Assembly: GCF_027484705.1 (NCBI RefSeq)
Contig: NZ_JAIXSL010000018.1
Location: forward strand, 1-64,000
Reading direction: 5' to 3'
DNA length: 64,000 bases
Source: Flavobacterium sp.
GTDB taxonomy: Bacteria > Bacteroidota > Bacteroidia > Flavobacteriales > Flavobacteriaceae
The position numbers and the translations under genes are program-made. This document shows positions 9,325 to 19,071 of this stretch, one piece after another (positions within the stretch are counted from its first letter, which is position 1; each line of letters opens with the position of its first letter). The notes beneath the pieces are model-generated. The model searched no databases. It was not told the DNA's origin and saw nothing but the letters and a program-made list of their open reading frames with translations.

Positions 9325-9744
9325 ATGAAAAATTTATTTAAAACTACTTTATATGTATGCGTTTTTGCATTGGCTGGAATTTTATTTCAAATAAGTTGCT
9401 CCAATAGTGACAATGCCTCGAAAGCGATAGTACCATCGAGCAAAATATTATATACGCAATATGACTCCGTTAATGGATTCGCCATTTGGTATTGCAACCT
9501 TGACGGGACTAACCCCACTCAAATTCCAATTACATTGCCCACCGGCACCACTTATCAAAATGCCAATTCGAATGCCTTTGTCAGATTTTCTCCTGATGGA
9601 CAGAAAGTTTTATTTGTTGTAAATTATAGTAATGGCTCAACTTATACCAATAAAATATTTTCGTGTAATTTAGATGGAACTGAGCTTCAACCTGTGATTG
9701 CACCAACTAATGCACAAGTCATATTACTTGGTGATGTAAAATAG
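9325..9744 (+). CDS. Short lipoprotein with TolB-like propeller blades
   Basis: A 139-residue protein with a lipobox (FQISC, about residue 27). Two PD40/TolB-type blades follow: ILYTQYDS...AIWYCNLDGTNPTQI and FVRFSPDGQKVLFVV...IFSCNLDGTELQPV. A full TolB-like propeller needs six or so blades, so this is either a shortened member or one cut by an early stop; the sequence ends abruptly after LLGDVK. It is expressed from its own TAAATTTG promoter in a repeated leader. The next gene starts 42 bases on and could be co-transcribed. No catalytic role is expected. Confidence 0.65.
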   Translation: MKNLFKTTLYVCVFALAGILFQISCSNSDNASKAIVPSSKILYTQYDSVNGFAIWYCNLDGTNPTQIPITLPTGTTYQNANSNAFVRFSPDGQKVLFVVNYSNGSTYTNKIFSCNLDGTELQPVIAPTNAQVILLGDVK

Positions 9745-9786
9745 AACCGTAAAATCTAAAGAAGAAAAAGAACAACGGCAAACAAC

Positions 9787-11316
9787 ATGAAAAACACATT
9801 ACTATTATTCGCCATCATTTTCTTGAAAATCAGTTGTTTAGCACAAGCGCCAACACTTTCCATTTCACAACCTACCTGTGCTTCGCCATACGGAACCGTT
9901 GAAGTCACCAGTCCATTGAGCAACGCCGGACCTATCGCTTCGAATTTGTATATTTCAGAAGTTACCGATGCGAGTTTGGGCGGACTGTCCTACATCGAAA
10001 TTTTTAACGGTACAGGAGCTGCGGTCAACCTTTCAAATTACAAACTTAAAATATATCTTAACGGATTCTCTACTGCCAGTTGCGATTTGACCTTATCGGG
10101 TTCGGTGAATGCTTACAATACCTTTGTTGTTGCCATCGGAAGTAGTACCAATCAAGGTGGCGTCGCACCCAATCTTACTTTTGCTGCTTGTGCCGGATTT
10201 AATACCAATGATGCCGTGATGCTGACCGCCATTGACAATACTGCCATAGACTTGTGGGGCGCTACCGACGGAACGGTATTCACACCGCTTGGCCAGCCCG
10301 GATATACTTACAGACGACACACCAACGCGCCTGTCCCGAGTTTTACGTGGAATCCAGCCGACTGGACCACACTCGATCCTGAAGATTATTCTAATGTCGG
10401 TGTATATTCAACCGCTGTTGATTACCAGTACAGCCTTGATGGAGGCCCCTTTCAAACGAGTCCGTTTTTTGATCAAATGGCATCCGGATCTCATGTGATT
10501 GCAGTTCAAAATAGTGTTAACAGCCTAACTACTCAGACTTCATTTGAAATCACTCAGGCAGTACCAGGCACACCAGTGCTCAATTTCTTTTATACAACGC
10601 CAACCTGCCAAAGGAATGGCTTACTTTACCCAATTATACCTTCCGACTTTACTTTTGGCGGTACTTTTTTAGCTACGCAACCTTTAGTCATTGATCCTTC
10701 TTCCGGAATCATTAATTTAGATTTAACACCACCCGGAAGTTATTTTGTCAATTATGTGGTCGCTCCCAATATTCCACTTTGTATCGCAGGAGGCGCCAAT
10801 AGTTTTAACGTTATTGTCCGACCGACTAATCCTATGCCGGAGGGAAATCCGGATCAGACAATACTTACGACGAATCCGACGCTAACGGACTTGTATGTTA
10901 TTCCGTCCAATGTGTCTTGGTATGGCAGCTATTCAGATTCTATTTATTTAATAAACCAGTTGCCCGCCAATACACCTTTAGTAGATGGGGTTACTTACTT
11001 TGCCGTCAATGCTCAAATCCTTTGCCCAAGTATTCCGTTTCCCGTTACCGTTCATTTAAATTTATCCACCGCTGCATTTACAGATTTTTCTTTTGACATT
11101 GCGCCCAATCCCGCAAAGACAATACTAACTATTCAAACCAACAACAATTTGACCATTGACAAAATCATCCTCAGCGACATCAGCGGTAAAACAGTGATGA
11201 CCCAAACCTCAGCCCCCAACAATCAAGTGAATGTAGAGCAACTTGCAGCGGGAATGTACTTGATCAAAGCTTTTTCGGGTGATCAAAAATTTCAAGCCAA
11301 GTTTATCAAACAATAA
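9787..11316 (+). CDS. T9SS protein with lamin-tail domain
   Basis: A 509-residue secreted protein. It has a signal peptide (ending CLAQ, about residue 19), a short Ig-like strand region, then a lamin-tail domain at about 55-165 (LYISEVTDAS, YIEIFNGTG, VNLSNYKLKIYLNG, GATDGTVFTPLGQPGYTYRR). A middle region of Ig-like strands follows, and the last 75 residues form a T9SS type A sorting domain (FDIAPNPAKT, KIILSDISGKTV, LAAGMYLIKAF). Lamin-tail domains in bacteria sit in secreted nucleases and surface proteins; no nuclease motif is seen here, so a binding or structural role is the safer reading. A second lamin-tail protein lies at 30019. Confidence 0.85.
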   Translation: MKNTLLLFAIIFLKISCLAQAPTLSISQPTCASPYGTVEVTSPLSNAGPIASNLYISEVTDASLGGLSYIEIFNGTGAAVNLSNYKLKIYLNGFSTASCDLTLSGSVNAYNTFVVAIGSSTNQGGVAPNLTFAACAGFNTNDAVMLTAIDNTAIDLWGATDGTVFTPLGQPGYTYRRHTNAPVPSFTWNPADWTTLDPEDYSNVGVYSTAVDYQYSLDGGPFQTSPFFDQMASGSHVIAVQNSVNSLTTQTSFEITQAVPGTPVLNFFYTTPTCQRNGLLYPIIPSDFTFGGTFLATQPLVIDPSSGIINLDLTPPGSYFVNYVVAPNIPLCIAGGANSFNVIVRPTNPMPEGNPDQTILTTNPTLTDLYVIPSNVSWYGSYSDSIYLINQLPANTPLVDGVTYFAVNAQILCPSIPFPVTVHLNLSTAAFTDFSFDIAPNPAKTILTIQTNNNLTIDKIILSDISGKTVMTQTSAPNNQVNVEQLAAGMYLIKAFSGDQKFQAKFIKQ

Positions 11317-11475
11317 GCGTTTCAAAACCCATTTAAATTGATATACAAAATACTGCTGAGTATCGATTGATTAAGCTTCGACTTGTAAACCTTTTAAAAT
11401 CGCCTAACAAAAGTTCAGGTTTTTGATTGTCTGTACTTTTAAAAATTAATGAAACTTTCTTTATTAAAAGAACCA

Positions 11476-11491
11476 CGCGAAGGCATTCGCG
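11476..11491 (-). terminator. Hairpin downstream of the delta-60 repeat gene
   Basis: CGCGAA and TTCGCG pair around GGCA. The arm runs on into a (CG)5 block at 11488-11497. On the minus strand it follows the stop codon of the gene at 11505 and is followed by a T-rich stretch, so it could end that transcript; the T tract is not contiguous. Confidence 0.35.
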
Positions 11492-11504
11492 CGCGCGGGG
11501 GAAA

Positions 11505-14315
11505 CTATTCCTTCACAAACTTCCCATTCCAAACACCATGATTAGTTTGTAGTAAAACGATATAAATCCCTTTTTGTAAATAAGTTACGTCTATACTTTT
11601 AATGCCATTATCATTGCTGTTACTTTTATTATTTTGCGCTATAATGATCTGACCCAGTGAATCCATTATGGCAATCTTATTGGCCTCTACATTTTCTGGA
11701 AATTTTATATTTAAGGTGTTTTGCGTTGGGTTGGGATAGAGAATAGTATTAAAACTAGTATCAATAGTAAAATTTTCATTACTTAAAATGTTATTAGTGA
11801 ATCTCATTAAACCAAAATCTCTATTCATTCCTGTATCTGTAGTACAAGCTAAAACAATTTTATTGTCAGATTGCAATGCCACGTCAAAAGCTTCGTCATA
11901 ACCGTCAAAAAAAGAGGTTTCAATCACACCATTGGTGCCAAAATCTGCATCATGACCACCTTCAAAATTAAAACGAGTGACCACTACATTATAGGTTTCA
12001 GGTGTCGGGTTTGCTGGATTTTGCTCAGGTTTAGTGAGTGCCACAATAAATTTACCATCTGCTTGCATGGCTACTGACTGAATAATATTATATACGTTAC
12101 CCATTAACGATGTAGCAACTCCATCTGCACTATAATTGGAGTCCAAATTACCATTTGCATCAAAACAAGCTACCAGAAATTGAGAAGAATAAACCTGATT
12201 TATTGGGTCATAACCATTACTTTTACCCGTAACATAAATTTTTCCATCGCTTCTTAAAAAAATCCCATTTGCAGCACAACTGTATTCAAAAACATTCAAA
12301 CCATTCGCATAAGAACTATCAATAGTTCCATCGCTATGGTATCGCATTTTATAAAAACCAACTTTACCATCTTGATTGGGAATAGAAGTAACTACTACAA
12401 TTTTACCATCTAATTGCAAAGTTGAATATATAGATGCCGGTGTTCCATTAATATTTACCAACAAGTCATTTTCGAAAGTCGAATCTAAGGAGCCATCATT
12501 ATTTAAGCTTTTTAAATTAAGGAACAGATTATTTTGTGCGTCATAAACTTCTGAAGCAATAATAATTTTTCCATTTGGTAAGGGAAGTATTGCAGTTACA
12601 TAGCCCAGTGTTGTCTTACCATTGTTCCCGAAGGTCGTATCAAGACTACCGTTGTTATTATATCGAATTAAAAAATATTCGTTAGGATTACCGAAAGTTG
12701 CTGTTTCACATGAAACTAATATTTTGCCATCGGGTTGCAATACAGCATTTTTAATTTTAGAATAATCTTGTCCTAAATCACTAACCACTTTACCATCAGT
12801 GCCAAATGTAGAATCTAAGCTGCCATCAGTATGGGTTCTGGAAATCGAAATTAATTCTTTTCCTGCAGTACCAAACGGATACGTTTTTTTAACGCCTACA
12901 GTTATAATCTTATCATTGGGTTGGATTAGCAGTTTAGTGGATAAATCATTAGAAGAGTCAAATTTTGTGGCAATGATCCCATCATTGTTGAAGGATACAT
13001 CAGGAACACCGTTAGTTGAATAACGCACAACATTAAACTCATATACATCTTCAATAGATGCTAATGAACGAGAAGTTCCGGCTACAACGATTTTTTGATC
13101 TTGTTGCAAGGCAATACCCAAAGCTTTATTGTCATCTTGAATAAATAATGCTGATTTCCCGTTATTGCCAAATGAGGTATCATCACTACCAGAAGCATTG
13201 TATCTTCTTATTACAAATTCAAAATTATTTCCAGTTTCAGTAGTGACTAAGAATTTACCATCGGGTTGTTCTACAATGGTGTTGAGATTAATATATGTTC
13301 CAGCAGCATCATCAAATGTGTTGTTTACTATTCCATCACTATCAAAGCTGGTATCTAAGCTGCCGTTAGGGTTGTATTTGGCAATGGAGAAACTAAATTC
13401 TTGAGGAGGAATTGAAGGATATGAGAGGCCAGCCACTATAATTTTTCCATCAGCTTGCACGCTAACATATTGTGTATAACTTTTTAACCCGCTTCCCAGT
13501 GAAGTAATCACTTTTCCATCACCATCAAAAGTGGTGTCTAAATACCCACTGCTGGTGTATCTGGCTATTGCAAATTGATTGTTGTAACTAGTTCCTGCAA
13601 CAATAACTTTTCCATCGGGCTGCAACGCAATTGCTGTGACATAATTATAACCAAAACCAAAATCGGTAATCACGGTACCGTCAGTACCAAAGGTTGTGTC
13701 AAGTGTCCCATCAGTATTGTAACGGTCGGTCCTGAAATAAGAAGAATCAACTTGCCCAAAGGAATTGTAATGATCCTGTTTAGACGCTGTAATTATTTTA
13801 GCATCAGGTTGAATTACAAATAATCCAAACTGTAATATAAAAATGTGTGTTTCATTATTTCCAAAACTGGTGTCGATACTTCCATTGGTATTAAATCTAA
13901 TAAGAAAAAGTGTTGGAGATCCTCCAATTACAGCCAAGATCTTTCCATCTGGTTGTAATATAAGTTTACCAACACCGGTGTTGATCTCATTTGAGTTATA
14001 GATTATATTGTAGTTGTAAGTAACTATGCCTTCGTTTCCAAAAGTAGGATCAATAGTGCCATCACTATTGTATCTTACTAATACAGCATTATTAGTATCT
14101 GTTGCATAAAAGTTTTTGGGGTTTGCGCTATATGCACTTCCTCCCACTATGATTTTACCATCAGGTTGCGTGACTACTACATATGCTTTTGCATCACTAA
14201 TACCAAAACCGGTGTGCGTTTTACCGTTGTTGCCAAAAGTAGGATCAAAAGCTACAGTTTGCGACAGTATAAAAGTGGACTTTAAGAATAGTAATAGTAA
14301 CACAATTTTTTTCAT
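11505..14315 (-). CDS. Delta-60 repeat protein with T9SS sorting domain
   Basis: A 936-residue secreted protein. After a signal peptide (ending FILSQ) it consists of about fifteen repeats of 50-60 residues, each built on LQPDGKIIVAG followed by RYNxDGSLDTTFGxxG. This is the delta-60 repeat, which folds into beta-propeller-like blades. The C-terminal 82 residues are a T9SS type A sorting domain (LYPNPTQNTLNIKF, KIAIMDSLGQII, LQKGIYIVLLQ). It is exported and probably surface-held, with a binding or adhesion role; the ligand is unknown. It lies downstream of and on the same strand as the gene at 14404, with a strong hairpin between, so it probably has its own or attenuated transcription. Confidence 0.92.
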   Translation of the reverse strand: MKKIVLLLLFLKSTFILSQTVAFDPTFGNNGKTHTGFGISDAKAYVVVTQPDGKIIVGGSAYSANPKNFYATDTNNAVLVRYNSDGTIDPTFGNEGIVTYNYNIIYNSNEINTGVGKLILQPDGKILAVIGGSPTLFLIRFNTNGSIDTSFGNNETHIFILQFGLFVIQPDAKIITASKQDHYNSFGQVDSSYFRTDRYNTDGTLDTTFGTDGTVITDFGFGYNYVTAIALQPDGKVIVAGTSYNNQFAIARYTSSGYLDTTFDGDGKVITSLGSGLKSYTQYVSVQADGKIIVAGLSYPSIPPQEFSFSIAKYNPNGSLDTSFDSDGIVNNTFDDAAGTYINLNTIVEQPDGKFLVTTETGNNFEFVIRRYNASGSDDTSFGNNGKSALFIQDDNKALGIALQQDQKIVVAGTSRSLASIEDVYEFNVVRYSTNGVPDVSFNNDGIIATKFDSSNDLSTKLLIQPNDKIITVGVKKTYPFGTAGKELISISRTHTDGSLDSTFGTDGKVVSDLGQDYSKIKNAVLQPDGKILVSCETATFGNPNEYFLIRYNNNGSLDTTFGNNGKTTLGYVTAILPLPNGKIIIASEVYDAQNNLFLNLKSLNNDGSLDSTFENDLLVNINGTPASIYSTLQLDGKIVVVTSIPNQDGKVGFYKMRYHSDGTIDSSYANGLNVFEYSCAANGIFLRSDGKIYVTGKSNGYDPINQVYSSQFLVACFDANGNLDSNYSADGVATSLMGNVYNIIQSVAMQADGKFIVALTKPEQNPANPTPETYNVVVTRFNFEGGHDADFGTNGVIETSFFDGYDEAFDVALQSDNKIVLACTTDTGMNRDFGLMRFTNNILSNENFTIDTSFNTILYPNPTQNTLNIKFPENVEANKIAIMDSLGQIIIAQNNKSNSNDNGIKSIDVTYLQKGIYIVLLQTNHGVWNGKFVKE

Positions 14316-14355
14316 AAAAATGGATATAAGATGTATTCGTATAATTGTTAAATAA

Positions 14356-14386
14356 GAAAGTTTTGGGACAATGTCCCAAAACTTTC
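14356..14386 (-). terminator. Strong hairpin between two T9SS genes
   Basis: GAAAGTTTTGGGA (14356-14368) pairs perfectly with TCCCAAAACTTTC (14374-14386) across a five-base loop. On the minus strand it follows the stop of the gene at 14404 and is followed by TTATTT. It is likely a terminator or attenuator separating the two adhesin-like genes. Confidence 0.7.
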
Positions 14387-14403
14387 AATAGTTTAAAATT
14401 AAA

Positions 14404-16716
14404 TTACTCAACAATAAGTTGTTTGTTTTCTGTTTTACCATCTATTTGTAAAATAACAATATAACTACCTTTTGGAAGGTTTGTTGTTTTTATATTGTTC
14501 TCGCCTTTTACAAGATTATAATTACCAACTTTTTTTCCGGTCATGTCAGTTACTATGGCAGTAGCATTTTCCCTAAAATCAATTATTTTTATTGTAAAAT
14601 TCCCATCATTTGGGTTAGGATAAATAATTGCATTATCTATTTTTGTTCCTTGTGTAGAGGGTGATGCCTGTCTAAGCCCATGTGTTCCTAATGAAGGTGC
14701 AACCAGTACAGCAGTAGTACCATTAACTGTTACATTAGCTGAAACTGAAGTAACTGCACCACTATTCCCGCAAATACTTAAATTATTTCCGCTAATGGTG
14801 AAATTAGTACCACTGACAGTATAGGTTGTACCATTGATTATCCATGAATTAACGGTACCACAAGTCACTGCATATTGATCACAAAAAGAGGTACTGCTAT
14901 TAGGTGCGGTTAAAATCGTACTATAGGTGATGGTTCTTGATGCTTGAGCACTATTACAAGGACTTACGCCATTGGATACTTTTATAATTACTGGACCAGC
15001 ACCTGTTCCCGCTGTAAATGTTGGTGTTGAAGAAGTTTGCTGTGCTACAGTTCCAACATTTGACCATCCAGGGGCACCAGTTAAATCCCAAACATAACCT
15101 GTAGTTGGGGTTCCAGGAGCTGTTGTATCTACTTGAATAGTTGTTATTCCTGTTGCTCCTTTTAGCATACACGTAGGAGATGTAGTGGTAAAGACTGGGA
15201 GGCTTGGTTTTACAGTTATTGGAAGTGTAATGCTTCCGGAACAAAAACTTGATGTGGCTACAAGATCAAAAGTACCAGCGGCAGTACCCGCAGTGTTAAC
15301 CGTAACTGTTGGAGTATTTGCATTGCCTAACGTAATTCCAGTCAAGCCAGATGGATTATTGATCGTCCATGTAATAGTATTTCCAGTTGAATTAGGTACA
15401 GTATAGGTATTACCACTAGAGGTGCTATTAAGACAAGTGTTTAAAGCAACTGTAGGCGCGATGACTAGAGGTGCTGCTAAGCTACGGTTAATTTTATAGG
15501 TAAAAACCGCTGGATCACAACTGTTACCGGTAATGGTAAGTGTAATGGTTTGCGGGCTATTGTCACCTGCTTGTGGTGTAACTGTTGTTGTTGTAGTTGC
15601 TGTGGTATTGTTTGAAAAAGTCCAGTTAGGATTACTAGATGTCCAAACATAGCTTTGACCAGGTCCTGAATTAGGGTAAGTTAAAGTAAAGTTAGCTGCT
15701 CCGGTAGGCAAACAAGCCGATGGGTTAACTGCAAGATTCATGGTAGATAGCGATGTTAAATTAGCAGATACCGCACTAAAGACAGGTTGTAATGGTGCTG
15801 CAACAATTGATTTAGTAACACAAGTAGTATGAGTACCTACAGGAGTGTTAAGAAAAAAAGAAGGTCCACCATCTACATTGATTGTTGTTGGGTTTACCCT
15901 ACCGTAACAACATTGTAAAGTGATAGGGGAAACTGTTGCTCCTGTTTTAAAAGTGATCGAGCTACCGTCAGCAGAAGTATAAAAATCAGGATTATTATTT
16001 TGATAATATGCTGCAGGAATTCCGCTCCAATAGTAACTATCAAATCCAATGGCATCATTCGCATTATCACTTACTATTTTATCAACTGAGTAAGTGTAAA
16101 CCGTGTTGGGTTTTAAACAATTAGGACCTACAATAGCTGGAACAGTAGAACCTGTTGAATTTGTGAACCTTTTACAGACATCAAAATACATTGATTTACC
16201 GCAAAGTCCTTCATCCCAACTCACAGTAACCCTGCCATTACTTCTTGCCCAATCTTTATTTGAAGGCGCGAGGTATTCCGAAGGTCTAAAAGCTTTATTA
16301 TAACTAAAAATATCAACAATTAAACCAGTAGTTGTTTGTACTGCAGCGTTAAAATTTCCAGTTACAGTAATTGATGTAGTACTCGGAGGTATAATTATAT
16401 TTACGGATGATGAGAATACTTTGTGAGTAAGATCACCTTTTAATAGCCAGGAAGCAGTTGTTACTCCTGATGGTTGATTAAATGTAAAGGATCCACCTTG
16501 GTTGGGTGCATAAGGTGCTATTGCTTGTTGGTCTGGCATAGAAACCAAACCGCCATAACCTACTTTTCCACCTGCACCCACTGTGCCACCAGTGCCTGGT
16601 AATACTACTGTACAATTAGATGGTACCGTTACCGTTTGCGCAAAACCAAAGTTTGCACTCAATAACACAAAGGCCAGTGCTAGTTGTGTTTTAAAGATAT
16701 GCTTAAAATTTTTCAT
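14404..16716 (-). CDS. Ig/PKD-like T9SS surface protein
   Basis: A 770-residue secreted protein. Signal peptide ends FGFAQ (about residue 27). A Gly-rich segment follows (LPGTGGTVGAGGKVGYGGLV), then Thr/Ser/Asn-rich Ig-like or PKD-like strands with repeated phrases such as ITWTINNPSG, YVWTSSNPNW and YVWDLTGAPGW, the pattern of gliding-type SprB-like and PKD-like modules. The last 78 residues form a T9SS type A sorting domain (IIYPNPNDGNFTIKI, IVTDMTGKKV, LPKGSYIVILQ). No enzyme motif is seen. It probably acts outside the cell in adhesion. Confidence 0.88.
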   Translation of the reverse strand: MKNFKHIFKTQLALAFVLLSANFGFAQTVTVPSNCTVVLPGTGGTVGAGGKVGYGGLVSMPDQQAIAPYAPNQGGSFTFNQPSGVTTASWLLKGDLTHKVFSSSVNIIIPPSTTSITVTGNFNAAVQTTTGLIVDIFSYNKAFRPSEYLAPSNKDWARSNGRVTVSWDEGLCGKSMYFDVCKRFTNSTGSTVPAIVGPNCLKPNTVYTYSVDKIVSDNANDAIGFDSYYWSGIPAAYYQNNNPDFYTSADGSSITFKTGATVSPITLQCCYGRVNPTTINVDGGPSFFLNTPVGTHTTCVTKSIVAAPLQPVFSAVSANLTSLSTMNLAVNPSACLPTGAANFTLTYPNSGPGQSYVWTSSNPNWTFSNNTTATTTTTVTPQAGDNSPQTITLTITGNSCDPAVFTYKINRSLAAPLVIAPTVALNTCLNSTSSGNTYTVPNSTGNTITWTINNPSGLTGITLGNANTPTVTVNTAGTAAGTFDLVATSSFCSGSITLPITVKPSLPVFTTTSPTCMLKGATGITTIQVDTTAPGTPTTGYVWDLTGAPGWSNVGTVAQQTSSTPTFTAGTGAGPVIIKVSNGVSPCNSAQASRTITYSTILTAPNSSTSFCDQYAVTCGTVNSWIINGTTYTVSGTNFTISGNNLSICGNSGAVTSVSANVTVNGTTAVLVAPSLGTHGLRQASPSTQGTKIDNAIIYPNPNDGNFTIKIIDFRENATAIVTDMTGKKVGNYNLVKGENNIKTTNLPKGSYIVILQIDGKTENKQLIVE

Positions 16717-16866
16717 CTTATAATTATTTAAATTAATTTTATTGGGTTTTAATACTACTCTTTGAGATTAACGTGGATGAGGAGTAGCACATCCCACGGA
16801 AGACTTTTTTGAGCGTTCTTGCTTTTATGGTTAACGCATAGCTTTTACTTGTTTGCATTTGTTATT

Positions 16867-17055
16867 TTAATGTCGTGTTACGTCCGTTAGATTGTTTTCC
16901 GAGCTACAAAATAAACTCCGGGTTGATTCATCTGCTTTATATGCTGGTCCTGAGGTTGGTTTTGGCGGCAAGGTTGGTCCGCCGATATCGGAACCAAAGT
17001 TGAGGGTAAGCATCAATGCAGTTGTAAAAAAGAGCTGGGCGATTTTTGTTTTCAT
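16867..17055 (-). CDS. Small exported Pro-rich protein
   Basis: A 62-residue reading frame opening with a good signal-peptide-like stretch (MKTKIAQLFFTTALMLTLNF), then a Gly/Pro segment (DIGGPTLPPKPTSGP) and a polar tail. It is divergent from the sensor-kinase gene, whose promoter lies at 17114. There is no homologue that I recognise. The start-like hydrophobic segment and clean intergenic placement support a real small gene; low complexity is the main reason for doubt. Confidence 0.5.
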   Translation of the reverse strand: MKTKIAQLFFTTALMLTLNFGSDIGGPTLPPKPTSGPAYKADESTRSLFCSSENNLTDVTRH

Positions 17056-17113
17056 GATTCTAATTTTTAGATTGTTAAATGAAGAAAGAGAAATATTTCT
17101 ATCAAATTTGACC

Positions 17114-17121
17114 TATATTTG
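17114..17121 (+). promoter_or_regulatory. -7 box of the sensor-kinase operon
   Basis: TATATTTG fits TAnnTTTG exactly. Its last three bases are the TTG at 17119 that would otherwise look like a start codon, so translation more likely begins at the ATG at 17149, about 20 bases after the expected transcription start. Confidence 0.65.
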
Positions 17122-17148
17122 TTCGCCAAACCATACCATAAAACCGTG

Positions 17149-19071
17149 ATGTTTTTAACTTGTATTTTAAAATATATCATTGCTTTTTTTGTCCTTTTTC
17201 CGCTTATGCTACTGGGTCAAAATGGGTTGCAACGCATAGAAAAGGAGATCGATTCATTCACTATTTATATTGATCATAACCCTGAGGCAGCACATCATCA
17301 CATCAAGAATGCATACCTGCAAAGTGTCGCTATAGGCAACGATTCGTTGATTGCAAGGTCTTTGTGCAATATGGCCTATTACGCTTATTTGAAAAGAGAT
17401 TACGCTGCAGCAAGGGCACATTATAGTAAGGCTATCACCTATTCACGCCAAATCAAATACTTTAAAATTCTTGCTTACAGTTACAGCCAACTAGGGATGA
17501 TAGCGTCCGACGAAGATCACTTCGATCAAGCGCTTCGCTATTATTTGGCATCTTTGAAGTATGCTGACGCCTGTAACTTGCCCGACATCAAATCGAAGAC
17601 ATTGATTAATCTAGGCAACCTTTACTTACTTCAAAAAGACACTTTGAAAAGCCTTGAGTATTATGAACAAAATATTGTCAATGCGAAAGAGCACGGACTA
17701 AAAGAATTGCTGGGCCAAGGTTATATTACGCTCGCCATGATGTATGTGTCATCTAAAAAATCAAAAAGTCTGGGGTATTTTGCCGAGGCATTGCGGATTG
17801 TTAAGGAAAATCATGATTTGGCGACGGAGTTTATTATTCACACCAACCTGGGTAGTTTTTATCTAGATTATCCTATAAAAGGTAATTTAAAAAAAGCATT
17901 TCGACACATACAAGAATCCGCCAAAATTCAGAACATATTGCACGATGAATCAATGCTTTTCTTTGTATATTTTAATTATGGTGGCTATTTTTTAACGCAA
18001 AAAAAATATCAAGCTGCGATTGCTTACTATCAGAAAGCACTTGTTTTATCCTCTAAAAGCATTACTTCTGACCAAAAACTAAACTTATACAAATTTATCG
18101 CAAAATCATATGCGTTAAATGATGATTACAAAAACGCTTATAAGTTTCAAGAAAGGCTTAAATCCCTTAATGACAGCATTTTCAATATTAATAAAAATAT
18201 TGCTTTTAGTGAAATCCAGACAAAGTACGAAGTCGAAAAAAAGAATTTAAAGATCGATTTGCTATCAAAAGAAAAAACCATCGAACAATCTCGAAGACAA
18301 GTCGTGTTTGTATTGGCTATTGCTGTGGCGATACCTTTGCTGGTACTTACCCTGTTTTACAGGAAGAAAAATAAGCTGCAAAAAGTCATCAATTCCAAAG
18401 AACATAAGTTGTTTTTGCAGGAAAAATTAAACTTAGAAACGCAAAACGAAGTCGAAAGAATGTCGGGTATTTTAGAAGGTCAGACTGCGGAAAGAGACAG
18501 AATCGCGAGCGAAATACACGACGGTATCGGTGGTGAGTTGGCCGGCATCAAATTACATTTGCACAGGATTAACGAGTCACTCGAAGATGACAAAATCGCG
18601 CTCGTCATCAATCGCCTTTCAGGGTTGTTTCAGGAATTAAGGAATATTTCCCATAATTTGAGTAGCAATTTTTTAAAAGGCAAGGATTTCCAAACGGCTT
18701 TGTTGGAATTGAAAAAGGGATTGGAGGAAAGGAATGAATTTAAGTTAGAAATTGTAATTTATCCGGAAGATACATTTGCGGCGCTTTCGGAATCATTTAC
18801 CCACGAAATTTATCGGATCATCCAAGAGTTGCTGGCTAACGTTTCGAAACATGCCGAAGCTGAGGAAGTCAGTCTGACGATAACGCGCCACGACAATTTC
18901 CTCAATATCATTGTGGAAGATGACGGCGTCGGTTTCAAATCCGATGGTGTTTCCGGAATTGGTTTAAAGAATATTGCTAACCGCTTAAAATCATTGCAAG
19001 GTACTTTAAATATTGAATCAATTGTTGGAAACGGTAGTTCTATAATAGTTGATATCCCCTATAAGCCATGA
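17149..19071 (+). CDS. TPR-containing membrane sensor histidine kinase
   Basis: A 640-residue kinase from the ATG at 17149. It has a signal peptide or N-terminal membrane segment, then a periplasmic array of TPR repeats (about 45-330; typical LGMIASDEDHFDQALRYYLASLKYA and similar helices), a coiled segment and one transmembrane helix (VVFVLAIAVAIPLLVLTLFY). The cytoplasmic part has a HisKA_3-type dimerisation helix with the phosphoacceptor in SEIHDGIGGELAGIKLHL, and an HATPase_c domain with N-box LANVSKHAEAEEV and G-box VEDDGVGFKSDGVSGIGLKN. It phosphorylates the response regulator encoded immediately downstream, with which it overlaps by ATGA. The stimulus is unknown. Confidence 0.93.
   Translation: MFLTCILKYIIAFFVLFPLMLLGQNGLQRIEKEIDSFTIYIDHNPEAAHHHIKNAYLQSVAIGNDSLIARSLCNMAYYAYLKRDYAAARAHYSKAITYSRQIKYFKILAYSYSQLGMIASDEDHFDQALRYYLASLKYADACNLPDIKSKTLINLGNLYLLQKDTLKSLEYYEQNIVNAKEHGLKELLGQGYITLAMMYVSSKKSKSLGYFAEALRIVKENHDLATEFIIHTNLGSFYLDYPIKGNLKKAFRHIQESAKIQNILHDESMLFFVYFNYGGYFLTQKKYQAAIAYYQKALVLSSKSITSDQKLNLYKFIAKSYALNDDYKNAYKFQERLKSLNDSIFNINKNIAFSEIQTKYEVEKKNLKIDLLSKEKTIEQSRRQVVFVLAIAVAIPLLVLTLFYRKKNKLQKVINSKEHKLFLQEKLNLETQNEVERMSGILEGQTAERDRIASEIHDGIGGELAGIKLHLHRINESLEDDKIALVINRLSGLFQELRNISHNLSSNFLKGKDFQTALLELKKGLEERNEFKLEIVIYPEDTFAALSESFTHEIYRIIQELLANVSKHAEAEEVSLTITRHDNFLNIIVEDDGVGFKSDGVSGIGLKNIANRLKSLQGTLNIESIVGNGSSIIVDIPYKP

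Noticed and set aside
5515..9787. Integron cassette array
   Set aside because: A GTTAAGC sequence occurs near 6064, but there is no paired recombination site, no attI and no integrase gene in view. The repeated part lies at promoters rather than after stop codons.
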